Assembly: GCA_021835025.1 (NCBI GenBank)
Contig: JAKBQY010000026.1
Span: 1-53,246, forward strand
Length of the DNA stretch: 53,246 nt
Reading direction: 5' to 3'
From: Thermoplasmata archaeon
GTDB taxonomy: Archaea > Thermoplasmatota > Thermoplasmata > Thermoplasmatales > Thermoplasmataceae
The notes beneath the pieces were generated by a model that worked only from the letters and a program-made list of their open reading frames with translations, did no database searches and had not been told where the DNA came from. The number at the start of each line of letters is the position of its first letter. Within the stretch, counting starts at the first letter, position 1. The position numbers and the translations under genes were made by a program. Of the stretch, positions 16,195-24,568 are shown piece after piece.

Positions 16195-16917
16195 ATGAGT
16201 AAAGAGAAATACATAGTAGTTATATCAGTGATAGTGATTGTAATGTTTGTTATGGTGTCTTTTAATGGCAATCTCTATAAAAACAACTTTCAAAATGTAC
16301 CGGAAATACCTGAACATAGTACCAATAGTTCAACATCTAAATATATAAAAATTGACAGCGAATCCTGTAATAAAAAAACAATTAAAGGTAAAACAATAGA
16401 AAATATATTTGAGGTAATTACTGCTTCTAAATTACCTAGAAATTTAAAAATAGGAAAAAATGTATCAATGAAAAACCAATATGATTATTATAGGGCAAAT
16501 GTTATTGGGAACAAAATTTACGTTCACCTTTTAATAAATACAAATGACAATCCCAAAGTAATGTCAAATTCTTATATAAAACCAGATTATTCTTACAATG
16601 AAGTATGTAATGTATATTCTACTGGTACCCTTGGATGGTTTCTTTCATTTAATCAGCCAGCAACTGTAAATTTAATTGCAGACATGACTTCATTAAGTGT
16701 ACTGATGGGATATTTATCCTTTGTGTTGGGAACATTTGGGGTCTTTGCGGGTAGTGTTATAACATTTTTAGCATCTGTTATATTAGGGGTAGGATCATAT
16801 GAAATAAATGCTTTAGATGATTCTGGAGGATTACACGGTGTTTACTTTGAAGGATATTACGGGCAATTAAGTTCTTATGGGACTCCTTGGACTCATCCTG
16901 TACCATGGTGGGCATAA
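16195..16917 (+). CDS. Predicted secreted hydrophobic toxin (bacteriocin-like) with signal anchor
   Basis: A 240-residue protein, not in a family I can name with confidence. Residues 6-23 form a signal peptide or anchor, followed by a Ser/Thr/Asn-rich linker, a mixed domain with only two Cys (58 and 138), then a hydrophobic Gly-rich hairpin at about 164-201 (MGYLSFVLGTFGVFAGSVIT, then ASVILGVGSYEINALDD) and an aromatic tail (GVYFEGYYG, ending PVPWW). Gly-rich hydrophobic helix pairs followed by a GVYF-type strand occur in many predicted bacterial secreted bacteriocin-like proteins. The next gene, coupled by TAATG, is a three-segment membrane protein fit for an immunity role. Secreted-toxin function is inferred. 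Confidence 0.5.
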   Translation: MSKEKYIVVISVIVIVMFVMVSFNGNLYKNNFQNVPEIPEHSTNSSTSKYIKIDSESCNKKTIKGKTIENIFEVITASKLPRNLKIGKNVSMKNQYDYYRANVIGNKIYVHLLINTNDNPKVMSNSYIKPDYSYNEVCNVYSTGTLGWFLSFNQPATVNLIADMTSLSVLMGYLSFVLGTFGVFAGSVITFLASVILGVGSYEINALDDSGGLHGVYFEGYYGQLSSYGTPWTHPVPWWA

Positions 16918-17282
16918 TGAAAAATAATTATAAAATCACCATTATGAATATTAAAAAATATGTTAAATATCAAATAACTAGTATAATTCTATTAATGTCA
17001 GGTACATTCATTGTTTTTTATTCTATGTTTTTTAGTTTTGTGAGATTTCTACTTAAAAATTTTTCCTATATTCCTTTTGTATTATTTCTTATAGCAATTA
17101 TATTTTTTATTCTTTCTTTATATTATAGGCATGTAATTTTATCTTCTGGGATAGATAGCATAACCTTTAGACATGATGTTTATAATGTTTATAATAATAA
17201 ATATAATGTTTATATAATAATATCCATAGTTATACCTATAATTATTATATTACCATTTATTATAACTGGAATTTTACCATAA
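16917..17282 (+). CDS. Small three-helix membrane protein, candidate immunity protein
   Basis: A 121-residue membrane protein of unknown family. Three hydrophobic segments can be seen (about 17-40, 48-68 and 96-118), separated by short polar loops, with a Tyr/Asn-rich loop near 85-95. The frame extends back to TTG 16887, but ATG 16917 overlaps the stop of the upstream gene in TAATG, the same coupling as in mntA-hepT, so I choose it. Strict pairing with a toxin-like gene and the size suggest self-protection. No catalytic motif is visible. Confidence 0.55.
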   Translation: MKNNYKITIMNIKKYVKYQITSIILLMSGTFIVFYSMFFSFVRFLLKNFSYIPFVLFLIAIIFFILSLYYRHVILSSGIDSITFRHDVYNVYNNKYNVYIIISIVIPIIIILPFIITGILP

Positions 17283-17422
17283 AAATATGTGCATTGTATG
17301 GTATACAGAAAATCAATAGCTCATTCGGCATTCCACTGGAGAAATTGCGAAATTGCCATGTAAAAGATTTCCATAATAGATATTTTCCGAAACCTTAAAT
17401 AAAGTACTTATGATTATGATGT

Positions 17423-17974
17423 ATGATTAAAAGGATGGTTATTATAGGGCTTATTATCCTTATAATAGGGGGTGCACTTTTTTTTGGGGGATTATATACC
17501 AGCGACCAAATTATTTCACACAACTCACATACTGCTACTTCATTTTATAACTCAACATCACATGAATATATATCTTCAAATATAACTATAAAGTCTGGAT
17601 ATGAAGTGCTGGTGGAAGGAGGCCCCAGTAATGCCGGACTTGTAAATATAAATCGGCTGAGTAGCGTAAATTCCACAAATGTAAATTCATCTACCATGCA
17701 ACCATCAGAACATTTTTCAAATGAAAAGGTTTATGTCGGTCTCCCTTCAGGAACTTATGTTTATGTTATGTTCAATTCATCAAAACCCTCAGTTATATAT
17801 GAATACGCAACACTATCAGCCGTTGAAACGGGAGGATTTATGGTTATTGCAGGCGTAATTGCCGGCATAGCTGGACTGGCAATTATGATTGTAGGCACAA
17901 TAAGAAAGCCAAAAAAACCGATAAAGGATATATATGATATTGACAGCCTAGATGATGTAAAGAATATAAAATAA
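17423..17974 (+). CDS. Hypothetical membrane protein with two terminal helices and an extracytoplasmic domain
   Basis: Not recognised. The 183 residues show a helix at 6-27 (IGLIILIIGGALFFGGLY), a Ser/Thr/Asn-rich domain of about 100 residues with several N-x-S/T sites, a second helix at about 137-160 (GGFMVIAGVIAGIAGLAIMI), then a Lys/Asp-rich cytoplasmic tail (IRKPKKPIKDIYDID). Topology is probably N-in, C-in. There is no Cys. It stands alone, transcribed toward the convergent MFS gene. Start ATG 17423. Confidence 0.6.
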   Translation: MIKRMVIIGLIILIIGGALFFGGLYTSDQIISHNSHTATSFYNSTSHEYISSNITIKSGYEVLVEGGPSNAGLVNINRLSSVNSTNVNSSTMQPSEHFSNEKVYVGLPSGTYVYVMFNSSKPSVIYEYATLSAVETGGFMVIAGVIAGIAGLAIMIVGTIRKPKKPIKDIYDIDSLDDVKNIK

Positions 17975-17981
17975 TTCAAAT

Positions 17982-19094
17982 TTATTTTATTAAATTATAT
18001 CTTAACCTTTTTCCACTATTTCTTTTTGGCAATCTCCTGTTGAATTCAAAGTCTATGAATATAAACATGCCAATGGATGAAAGCAATATAGCAACTATTA
18101 TGTTCAAATATTCAATTCCTACTGTAAGAATAACTGGCAGTAAAAATCCACTAATTGCAGAAAAATTCATGCTTGGGCCTATTTTTTCAGGCTCTATATC
18201 CAATCTCCTGCTGATTATTGGCAACAGTGAATTCATCCCAAGCCCAAATGCTGTAAATATAACAATCATAGCCATATCTTTTGTTAAAAAGAATAATATT
18301 CCGCTTACAAGAATAACAAGCAACGTTGAATAGATAATCCTTGTGATTGAGAATCTGTTTACCATGTATGGAAGGGCAAGATATGCCACGATAGCAATGG
18401 AATATGCAACTATTGACTCGACAAATGAGGAGTTGCCAAGATAGGCGGGTATTATTTCAAGTATATATGCCGGGGTGAATCCAAGTAAAAAGACAATAAA
18501 AACCTTTATGGAAAAATCTAAATGGGATTTCCTTACAAGCGGTGATATTACATTGTGTTTTTTGGAGAATATAAATGATGGAAGGAAAACAGCACCTGCA
18601 AGCGAAACAAGTATCCACGATTTCAAAAACATGAAAAGAACTGCAGCAAGAAGCCATCCAATAGCCCAGCCACCCATTGTAAGACCAATTACAATCCTGT
18701 TTTTTGTAAATGATGACGTCTCTATTGCCGCAGATGTGGCAGTGCCAAAGAGTATACCTATAATAAACCTGCTTATGAATAACTCAATAAACTGGTTCTC
18801 ATACGCCATACTGAATGATATCAATGCCATAATGCTTATGGATAATAAGGCAAGCCTAGGGACGCCAATTTTTGCCATAGGGGGATAAACAAATGGTGTG
18901 GCCATTCTTCCAATAAATGGTATCCCGAGCAGGATAAACGATTCAAGATATGTAAAATGAAGGGTATCAACAATGTTATTTATAAAAAAGGCAAAATCCA
19001 TGAGGAAGAAAGTTGCCACAGAGTATACGAATATGGGCGATATTTTATTGAAATCCCATGCGATTTTAGTAACATTCCCCTTATTATTTGCCAT
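17982..19094 (-). CDS. Major facilitator superfamily transporter
   Basis: About 370 residues with some twelve hydrophobic segments, in the MFS pattern. Loop 2-3 contains IPFIGRMATPFVYPPMAKIG, and there is a glycine-rich helix 4-5 region (ISRFIIGILFGTATSAAIE). Substrate unknown. The frame could begin with GTG at 19097, but the adjacent ATG 19094 is more natural. It converges with the two-helix membrane protein and is divergent from the hydro-lyase gene across a 456-base spacer. Confidence 0.8.
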   Translation of the reverse strand: MANNKGNVTKIAWDFNKISPIFVYSVATFFLMDFAFFINNIVDTLHFTYLESFILLGIPFIGRMATPFVYPPMAKIGVPRLALLSISIMALISFSMAYENQFIELFISRFIIGILFGTATSAAIETSSFTKNRIVIGLTMGGWAIGWLLAAVLFMFLKSWILVSLAGAVFLPSFIFSKKHNVISPLVRKSHLDFSIKVFIVFLLGFTPAYILEIIPAYLGNSSFVESIVAYSIAIVAYLALPYMVNRFSITRIIYSTLLVILVSGILFFLTKDMAMIVIFTAFGLGMNSLLPIISRRLDIEPEKIGPSMNFSAISGFLLPVILTVGIEYLNIIVAILLSSIGMFIFIDFEFNRRLPKRNSGKRLRYNLIK

Positions 19095-19550
19095 CACATT
19101 TCACAGAATGCTATAAGTATATTTATATATTATTCATTATATTATTATTTATATACTTATTAAAAAAATATTTATCAAATGATTTTATTATTAAATTTAG
19201 TAACAGTCTATTTTTTAATTAATTTACATATATTAATATTTAGGGATAAAATATTTTTTTATACTATAAAAATCAAAATGGCTTAAATATAAAACTAAAA
19301 AAGGAAAGTTATTGAGATAAATACTTTATTGAAATTCAATGTTGATTCGAAAAAAAACATCAAATTATATCAATATTTAAATATGGATTTAATAACTTAT
19401 TTTTAAGCATTATTCATGGTTGATTTAAATAATTAATATTAAGTTTATAGTAAAATTTAAATATTAATATTTTTTGAAACATGATTACTAAAATCGTATT
19501 ATTTATACTAAAAGAGGAATAATTTTATAACATGTAAATATTGCTCTTCA
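19095..19550. other. AT-rich divergent intergenic region
   Basis: Mostly A/T homopolymer runs, with no reading frame. Promoter elements: ATTTTATAAC at 19521-19530, about 21-30 bases before ATG 19551, and AT-rich TATA-like sequence just upstream of the MFS start. I see no riboswitch-like helices or IS end. Confidence 0.5.
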
Positions 19551-20792
19551 ATGAACACCATAGAAAAAATTTTAAAAAATCATTCAATAGATAAACCACA
19601 GGAAGTTTCACCGGGAGATATCGTAACAGTAAATGTTGATAAGGCCATTATAGTTGATATGGCTGCACTCCATCCGGAGTTTATTAATAATCCCCCAATA
19701 AAACCTTTTGATAAGGATAAAATTGCAATAATATTTGACCATTTTGTCCCAGCTCCAAATATAGAAATTGCCAACAGAGTTGATAAATTAAGGAAACTTG
19801 CCAGATTGTGGAATATAACTGATTTTTATGATATCGGAAGGGGTGGCATATCACACGTTTTATCATCCGAAAAAGGATGGCTGAAACCAGGGAGCATAAT
19901 AGCAAACACAGATTCTCACACAATTTCCACAGGGGCATTTAACGTTCTTGGAAGGGGGCTTGGAACACCTGAATTAATGGGAATAATAGCCACAGGCAAA
20001 ACGTGGTTTATGGTCGGCAATACAATAAACATCAATTTTGAAAATAAATTACCAGAAAAATCATCGGCCAAGGATATCTTCTTTAAAATGGTTGAACAGA
20101 TTGGGGATATCCCCAATGATAACATTGAATTTCATGGAGAAGGAATTAAATATCTGGATATGGATCAAAGGTCTTCCATATCAACCATGTGTGCAGAGAT
20201 GAGTGCGGAATTTGCTATTTTTCCATTTGATGGCATTTTAAGTAATTATTTGGAAGCCCATAGCATTCATAATGTGAATCCAATATATCCTGATAATGAT
20301 GCGATTTATTCCAAGACATACGACATGGATCTTAACGAAATTGAGCCCATGGTCGCTTTTCCTGATAGAATTATAAACAATGTAAAACCCGTATCTGAAA
20401 TAGGAAAAATAGAAATCAATAGCGCCATTGTTGGCTCCTGTGCAAATGGTAGACTGTCAGATTTAAAAGATATTGCAATGGTATTGAAAAATAAAAAAGT
20501 TAATAGAAATGTAAGGTTTATTGTTACGCCAGCAACCATGGATATATATAATGAAGCTTTGAGGCTAGGCTATATATCCGATATAGTTGAATCGGGTGCG
20601 ATAGTTACAAATCCAACGTGCGGAGCATGTCTGGGTGGGCATATGGGAGTTTCGTCGGAAAATGATGTGGTAATAAGTTCAACGACAAGAAACTTCAAGG
20701 GTAGAATGGGCTCTCCAGCTTCAAAGATATATCTCGGGTCATCTAGAACGGTAGCCCTATCCGCTGTAAATGGATATATTTCAGGTGAGTGA
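19551..20792 (+). CDS. 3-isopropylmalate dehydratase / homoaconitase large subunit (LeuC/LysT)
   Basis: Large subunit of an aconitase-family hydro-lyase that isomerises isopropylmalate (leucine) or homocitrate/homoaconitate (lysine). The 413 residues contain the three iron-sulfur cysteines in GSCANGRLSDL (one) and NPTCGACLGGHMG (two), plus DHFVPAPN, NTDSHTISTGAFN and SSTTRNFKGRMG. Length fits the archaeal stand-alone large subunit. The small subunit follows immediately. A homocitrate-synthase-like gene at 25859-26974 and an aminotransferase at 6483 hint at the lysine route, but sequence alone does not separate the two reactions. Confidence 0.9.
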   Translation: MNTIEKILKNHSIDKPQEVSPGDIVTVNVDKAIIVDMAALHPEFINNPPIKPFDKDKIAIIFDHFVPAPNIEIANRVDKLRKLARLWNITDFYDIGRGGISHVLSSEKGWLKPGSIIANTDSHTISTGAFNVLGRGLGTPELMGIIATGKTWFMVGNTININFENKLPEKSSAKDIFFKMVEQIGDIPNDNIEFHGEGIKYLDMDQRSSISTMCAEMSAEFAIFPFDGILSNYLEAHSIHNVNPIYPDNDAIYSKTYDMDLNEIEPMVAFPDRIINNVKPVSEIGKIEINSAIVGSCANGRLSDLKDIAMVLKNKKVNRNVRFIVTPATMDIYNEALRLGYISDIVESGAIVTNPTCGACLGGHMGVSSENDVVISSTTRNFKGRMGSPASKIYLGSSRTVALSAVNGYISGE

Positions 20793-20793
20793 T

Positions 20794-21291
20794 ATGAAGG
20801 AAATTAGAGGAAAAGTGTGGAAATTTGGTGATGACATAAATACGGACTTAATGTATCCTCAGATATGCTATACATTGAAAGAGGAGGAGAAACCATATTA
20901 CGCAATGAGTGCAAACCGGCCAGGATGGTCAAAACTTGTAAAAAAGGGTGATATTATTGTTGCTGGGAAAAATTTTGGTACAGGATCTAGCAGACCCGCA
21001 GCCGACAATCTTAAAAATCTTGGAATAGCATGCGTATTGGCAGAATCGATAAACGGTTTATTTTTAAGAAATTCTGTTAATTCCGGATTATTATCTCTGG
21101 GCGTTCCGGGAATAAGTGGCCGGGTAAATGAGGAGGATATTGTTAAAATCAATATGGAGGATAATACCATTACAATAAATAATGATACAATAAAATTCAC
21201 TCCTCTTCCAGATTTCCTGATGGAAATTATAGAAAATGGGGGGATCATCAATATTTTAAAAAATAAAAAATTGCTCGGAAATCCTTTATAA
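20794..21291 (+). CDS. 3-isopropylmalate dehydratase / homoaconitase small subunit (LeuD/LysU)
   Basis: Swivelling domain of the same hydro-lyase, 165 residues. Motifs: GKVWKFGDDINTDLMYP at the N-terminus, the substrate-discriminating loop YTLKEEEKP, and GKNFGTGSSRPAAD with its conserved Ser and Arg. The frame opens at ATG 20770 inside the large-subunit gene, but the start at ATG 20794 is preferred: GGTGAG precedes it, and homologues begin at this point. It therefore starts two bases after the large-subunit stop. The two form an operon. Confidence 0.9.
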   Translation: MKEIRGKVWKFGDDINTDLMYPQICYTLKEEEKPYYAMSANRPGWSKLVKKGDIIVAGKNFGTGSSRPAADNLKNLGIACVLAESINGLFLRNSVNSGLLSLGVPGISGRVNEEDIVKINMEDNTITINNDTIKFTPLPDFLMEIIENGGIINILKNKKLLGNPL

Positions 21292-21292
21292 A

Positions 21293-22480
21293 TTATTTAT
21301 TTACTGAAGTTTTTGATTTCACTACGGTTTGCAATTGATTCTTTATTAGAAATATCATTGGAATAAAAGCTAATGTTAAAATTCCCATAGCGGACCATGA
21401 AAATGTATAATTATAAAATGTGTATAGATAAGTGAATATTATTGGTATAATGGCTGCTATTATTAGCTGGACAAAATTCACAAAGGATAATGTCATGGAT
21501 ACCAGATCCCTTCTTGCAAGATATCTTATTATGGTATATGTTACTGACATTGCATAAACTGCTAGCATTCCCATTATAATTGCAAGGGCAATAATAACAA
21601 TATAATTGAATGAAAACCCAACAACAATCAATAATATTCCCAATGAAATATTCAGACCCACGAAAACCACAATTTTATGATTTGTTCTGGAATAGTGATA
21701 CCCTCCTATAACACCTCCTAGGAAACCCATTAGAAGAAACAAGGAAGATACTGAACTTGCGAATACTGTGCTGAAATTTATTGATTCAAGATAATAGACA
21801 AAAAATTGGCCAATTATAGTTTCTGATACCATACTTCCAATTCCAATAAATGCAAGAAGAATCACCATTTTTGATGAAAAAACCTTCCTCAGGCTCCTTT
21901 TGATATCAGACCGTTCCGTTTTTATGTTTGGTATATCCCTGAAAAGCAGGTAGAGAATAAAAAATAGTATTATTGTAATTATACCTCCCAGAAGAAATCC
22001 TATGCGATATCCCAGATATATGTCAATGATGGCCCATCCTATCACTCCAATACCTCCTCCAACGTTGAATGCACCGTTATAGATGCCTATATGAAATGAA
22101 TATTTCTCTGCAGGAACTATTGACGCAAGAAGGCTCAGAGCTGGTGAGAAAAAGAGAGCCGCAGAAAGCCCTGCAAAAAATCTTGATATCAGCAATTCGG
22201 TAAAATTTGCCGACAATCCGGATGTAACAGCAAAAATCCCAACAAATAATAGCCCAATTAAAGAAGTTTTCTTATCTCCTATAAATGATGAAAGGTATCC
22301 ACCCATAAGTTGGAAAATTGAGATGCCCATATAAAAGGAAGTTATAAGCGCACCAAGTTGTACAGCTGTTAGTGAAAAATGTGATTTAATATACACAAGA
22401 GCGGGTGCAATATCCATCCAGTTAAGAGCATATACGGCCCTAGCACTATGGATTAGAATAGCTTTTGTTCTATAACTCAC
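21293..22480 (-). CDS. Major facilitator superfamily transporter
   Basis: About 395 residues and twelve hydrophobic segments. Early motif ALNWMDIAPALVYI, loop 2-3 GGYLSSFIGDKKTSLIG (MFS signature A), and ISRFFAGLSAALFFSPALS in helix 4-5, similar to the sugar/organic acid branch of MFS. Substrate unknown. Start is GTG 22480 with a TATA-like ATTATATTTATT about 30 bases upstream; no ATG exists near that point. Convergent with the small hydro-lyase subunit, separated by one base. Confidence 0.8.
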   Translation of the reverse strand: MSYRTKAILIHSARAVYALNWMDIAPALVYIKSHFSLTAVQLGALITSFYMGISIFQLMGGYLSSFIGDKKTSLIGLLFVGIFAVTSGLSANFTELLISRFFAGLSAALFFSPALSLLASIVPAEKYSFHIGIYNGAFNVGGGIGVIGWAIIDIYLGYRIGFLLGGIITIILFFILYLLFRDIPNIKTERSDIKRSLRKVFSSKMVILLAFIGIGSMVSETIIGQFFVYYLESINFSTVFASSVSSLFLLMGFLGGVIGGYHYSRTNHKIVVFVGLNISLGILLIVVGFSFNYIVIIALAIIMGMLAVYAMSVTYTIIRYLARRDLVSMTLSFVNFVQLIIAAIIPIIFTYLYTFYNYTFSWSAMGILTLAFIPMIFLIKNQLQTVVKSKTSVNK

Positions 22481-22822
22481 TGACGCAAATTACTTTAGAG
22501 ATAATAAATATAATGATATTACTAAACTTTATAGAGAAATAATATTTATATAATACATAAATGGCCGGTTTAATGTGCAGTATAACCATCATCCGTGATT
22601 GGACGTTTTGTTCTCCTTTCTTTTACAGTTTCCATAGGTACCTTGGATATATTTTCATGATTTGTTGTGTATCTTCATTTTTAATGTTCTTAATTTTAAT
22701 AAACTTAAAATTGGAAAATTTAACCCATTACTGGCGATTATTGAGCTGATTTTACCTCTTAATACAATTTTATATTTAACCAATAAATCCTTTAATTTTG
22801 TGTATGATAATAAATATCTAGT
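22481..22822. other. Intergenic region before the signal-peptidase-like gene
   Basis: Contains the promoter of the MFS gene on the left. On the plus strand a 62-codon frame (22561-22749) rich in Cys and Trp has no family resemblance and its TATA-like element is too close to its ATG; I do not call it. TTTTATATTTAAC near 22770-22782 could be a promoter for the downstream gene. Confidence 0.4.
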
Positions 22823-23251
22823 ATGTATCCTGTAATAAAGCCCTATGACCTATTCATAATTGATATAAAACCTAATATAACAATTGAAAACGGCGATATC
22901 ATTACATTTAGGGGAAAAGCCATATATTATCCGTTAGCAATGTCAGGCGAAATAACACATAGAGTTATATATAAAAATAGTAAATACATAAAAACCAAGG
23001 GAGATAATGTTTCAAGGCCGGACCCACCCATTGAAAGATCCCAGGTTATAGGAAGAGTTGTTGCTATTATACACAGAGAAAATAGAAATAAATTTGTATG
23101 TGAACCATTATTTCATGAAAAAAGTGAAGTATTAAATGAATTTTTTATGTTGAACCAATTAAAAAGTACTGGTCACGTTTCATATCCTATCAAGGTTGTA
23201 ATTTTTATGTTAATGGGTATTTTCATAAATTTATTCATAGTTTTTATATAA
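22823..23251 (+). CDS. Signal peptidase I-like protein lacking the N-terminal anchor and nucleophile Ser
   Basis: Resembles archaeal/Sec11-type signal peptidases, which cleave secretory signal peptides. The 142 residues show MYPVIKPYDLFII (box B without its Ser), GDIITFRG, ITHRVIYKN (catalytic His) and KTKGDNVSRPDPPI (catalytic Asp), ending in a C-terminal membrane segment (VVIFMLMGIFINLFIVFI). The usual first membrane helix and the Ser of the S-M-x-P motif are not in the frame as started at ATG. Remarkably, the two codons before the ATG read Ser-Ser (TCT AGT), but they follow an ATA codon and consecutive stops. So this is either a decayed copy or uses a non-ATG start. Function uncertain. Confidence 0.6.
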   Translation: MYPVIKPYDLFIIDIKPNITIENGDIITFRGKAIYYPLAMSGEITHRVIYKNSKYIKTKGDNVSRPDPPIERSQVIGRVVAIIHRENRNKFVCEPLFHEKSEVLNEFFMLNQLKSTGHVSYPIKVVIFMLMGIFINLFIVFI

Positions 23252-23434
23252 ACCGAGTTCCGCATGATATGATGCAGCAATATTTCTATAATTATAGTAT
23301 TTTACGTGTTTATGAACATTTTGCCTTTTATATGTATGTGCATATTTTCTGCCCGTTTCTCTTTGTCTCATAATTCACCTTTGTGGTTGTAGGACGCCTG
23401 TGCCATCTACAGAGAATACATTCTCCAATGGATT
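23252..23434 (-). pseudogene. DDE transposase fragment
   Basis: Minus-strand reading gives PLENVFSVDGTGVLQPQR, a stop, then IMRQRETGRKYAHTYKRQ. The VFSVDGTG block resembles the first catalytic Asp region of IS4/IS5-type transposases, and RKYAHTYK the Lys/His-rich strand that follows it. One in-frame stop and missing ends show it is dead. Confidence 0.5.
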
Positions 23435-23460
23435 ATCTCAGGAATAAATAAAAAATAAAA

Positions 23461-24153
23461 TTATGAATAAAATTTCTTCAACGATTCCAAGGTTTTTGGA
23501 AAGTTCTTTAAAAGATTGTCCAACATCTCAACATTTTTATGTGCATTGTAATCAAATCTTTTGAACGTAATTTCATCATTCACCGTATCAAGAAGGGCAT
23601 AAGACGGTCTGTAAATTCCGTCCCTTGGTTGGCCACAACTTCCTGGATTTATAATCTTATTTCTGTAATACATCATAAAATGTGTATGCCCGATCATAAT
23701 ATAATCAAAATTATTGAAGATTTTTTTGTCCCTGTAAACTTTCTCAGCCTCAGAAGCAAACAGATACCCATCATGATTGTTATATGGTGAACCGTGGGTT
23801 AAATAAAATTTTTTATTATCAATTTCAATATTGTAATTGTCCTTAAATGTTTTAATAAAATTCATGTCATTTTTGCCCAATAATTTCAAAGAAATTTCTT
23901 TTCTTGTGGTATCGCTCATTTCCAGCATATCCACGGAACAGTTGCATGGTGTATTGTAAACCACGGCATAATCATGATTTCCCATTATATTTATATCTGA
24001 ATTCTCCCTAAGAAAATCAATGACCTTCTCAGGTTCGGGACCATAATCAACCGCATCTCCCAGAAATAATAGTTTATCAAATCTCTCTTTGTTATACAGT
24101 GTTTTTAAAGCCTCAAAATTTCCATGTATATCTGATATGACCAGAATTTTCAT
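23461..24153 (-). CDS. Calcineurin-like metallophosphoesterase (MJ0936/YfcE group)
   Basis: A 230-residue metal-dependent phosphodiesterase or phosphatase. All metal motifs are present: ISDIHGNFEAL at 6-16, FLGDAVDYGPEP, IMGNHDYAV, LTHGSPYN and GHTHFMMYY, with the closing NPGSCGQPRDG typical of this group. The Cys-containing segment TPCNCSVDM in the middle is unusual but not at the active site. Substrate unknown; relatives hydrolyse cyclic nucleotide-like model substrates. Divergent from the arsR gene. Start ATG 24153. Confidence 0.88.
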   Translation of the reverse strand: MKILVISDIHGNFEALKTLYNKERFDKLLFLGDAVDYGPEPEKVIDFLRENSDINIMGNHDYAVVYNTPCNCSVDMLEMSDTTRKEISLKLLGKNDMNFIKTFKDNYNIEIDNKKFYLTHGSPYNNHDGYLFASEAEKVYRDKKIFNNFDYIMIGHTHFMMYYRNKIINPGSCGQPRDGIYRPSYALLDTVNDEITFKRFDYNAHKNVEMLDNLLKNFPKTLESLKKFYS

Positions 24154-24183
24154 ATTTGCATATTAATATGGTATATATAATAA

Positions 24184-24203
24184 ATATGTAAATTTATTCA
24201 TAT
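24184..24203. promoter_or_regulatory. Inverted repeat, possible ArsR operator
   Basis: ATATG and CATAT separated by ten A/T bases, just upstream of a TATA-like TTTTATATATAAT at 24211-24223 that serves arsR. It lies in the divergent spacer between the phosphoesterase and arsR. Placement fits autorepression, but the base composition makes chance palindromes common. Confidence 0.35.
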
Positions 24204-24238
24204 GAAAATTATTTTATATATAATCACAATAACAAACA

Positions 24239-24568
24239 ATGAATTCACCGTTAAACAAAGTTTCCGATGTAAATATATACAAAATGTTATCCGATGAATC
24301 CAGATTAAAAATAATAAAATTACTATCACAGGGGGAAATGGATGTCTCAACTATTATAGATAAACTTGCGATAAATCAATCGTTGGTATCACATAAACTC
24401 AAGGAACTCCGGGAGAACGGTCTTGTAATAAGTTATAGATCTGGAAAGAATATAATATACAAAATATCTGATGACCTTTTGAAGAATGTGGTTAAAACAG
24501 CAGAAGATGCAGGAAACAGAATTGAAACGATATGCAGATGCGTTGAATGCAATGATGAGAAAATATGA
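24239..24568 (+). CDS. arsR: ArsR/SmtB-family metal(loid)-sensing repressor
   Basis: Winged-helix repressor of 109 residues. The recognition helix region reads LAINQSLVSHKLKELRENGLV, the wing SYRSGKNIIYKI. The C-terminal end has three Cys (99, 101 and 104, in CRCVEC), a plausible thiol site for As(III) or a similar ion, in place of the CxC in helix 3 of classical ArsR. Its last codons overlap the start of the ArsB-type permease gene (ATGA), so they form an operon and the regulator probably controls it. Which ion it senses is inference. Confidence 0.82.
   Translation: MNSPLNKVSDVNIYKMLSDESRLKIIKLLSQGEMDVSTIIDKLAINQSLVSHKLKELRENGLVISYRSGKNIIYKISDDLLKNVVKTAEDAGNRIETICRCVECNDEKI

Noticed and set aside
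22561-22749. Plus-strand 62-codon Cys/Trp-containing frame
   Set aside because: Its TATA-like element is only about 7-17 bases from the ATG, too close for archaeal initiation, and the sequence has no relatives I recognise.
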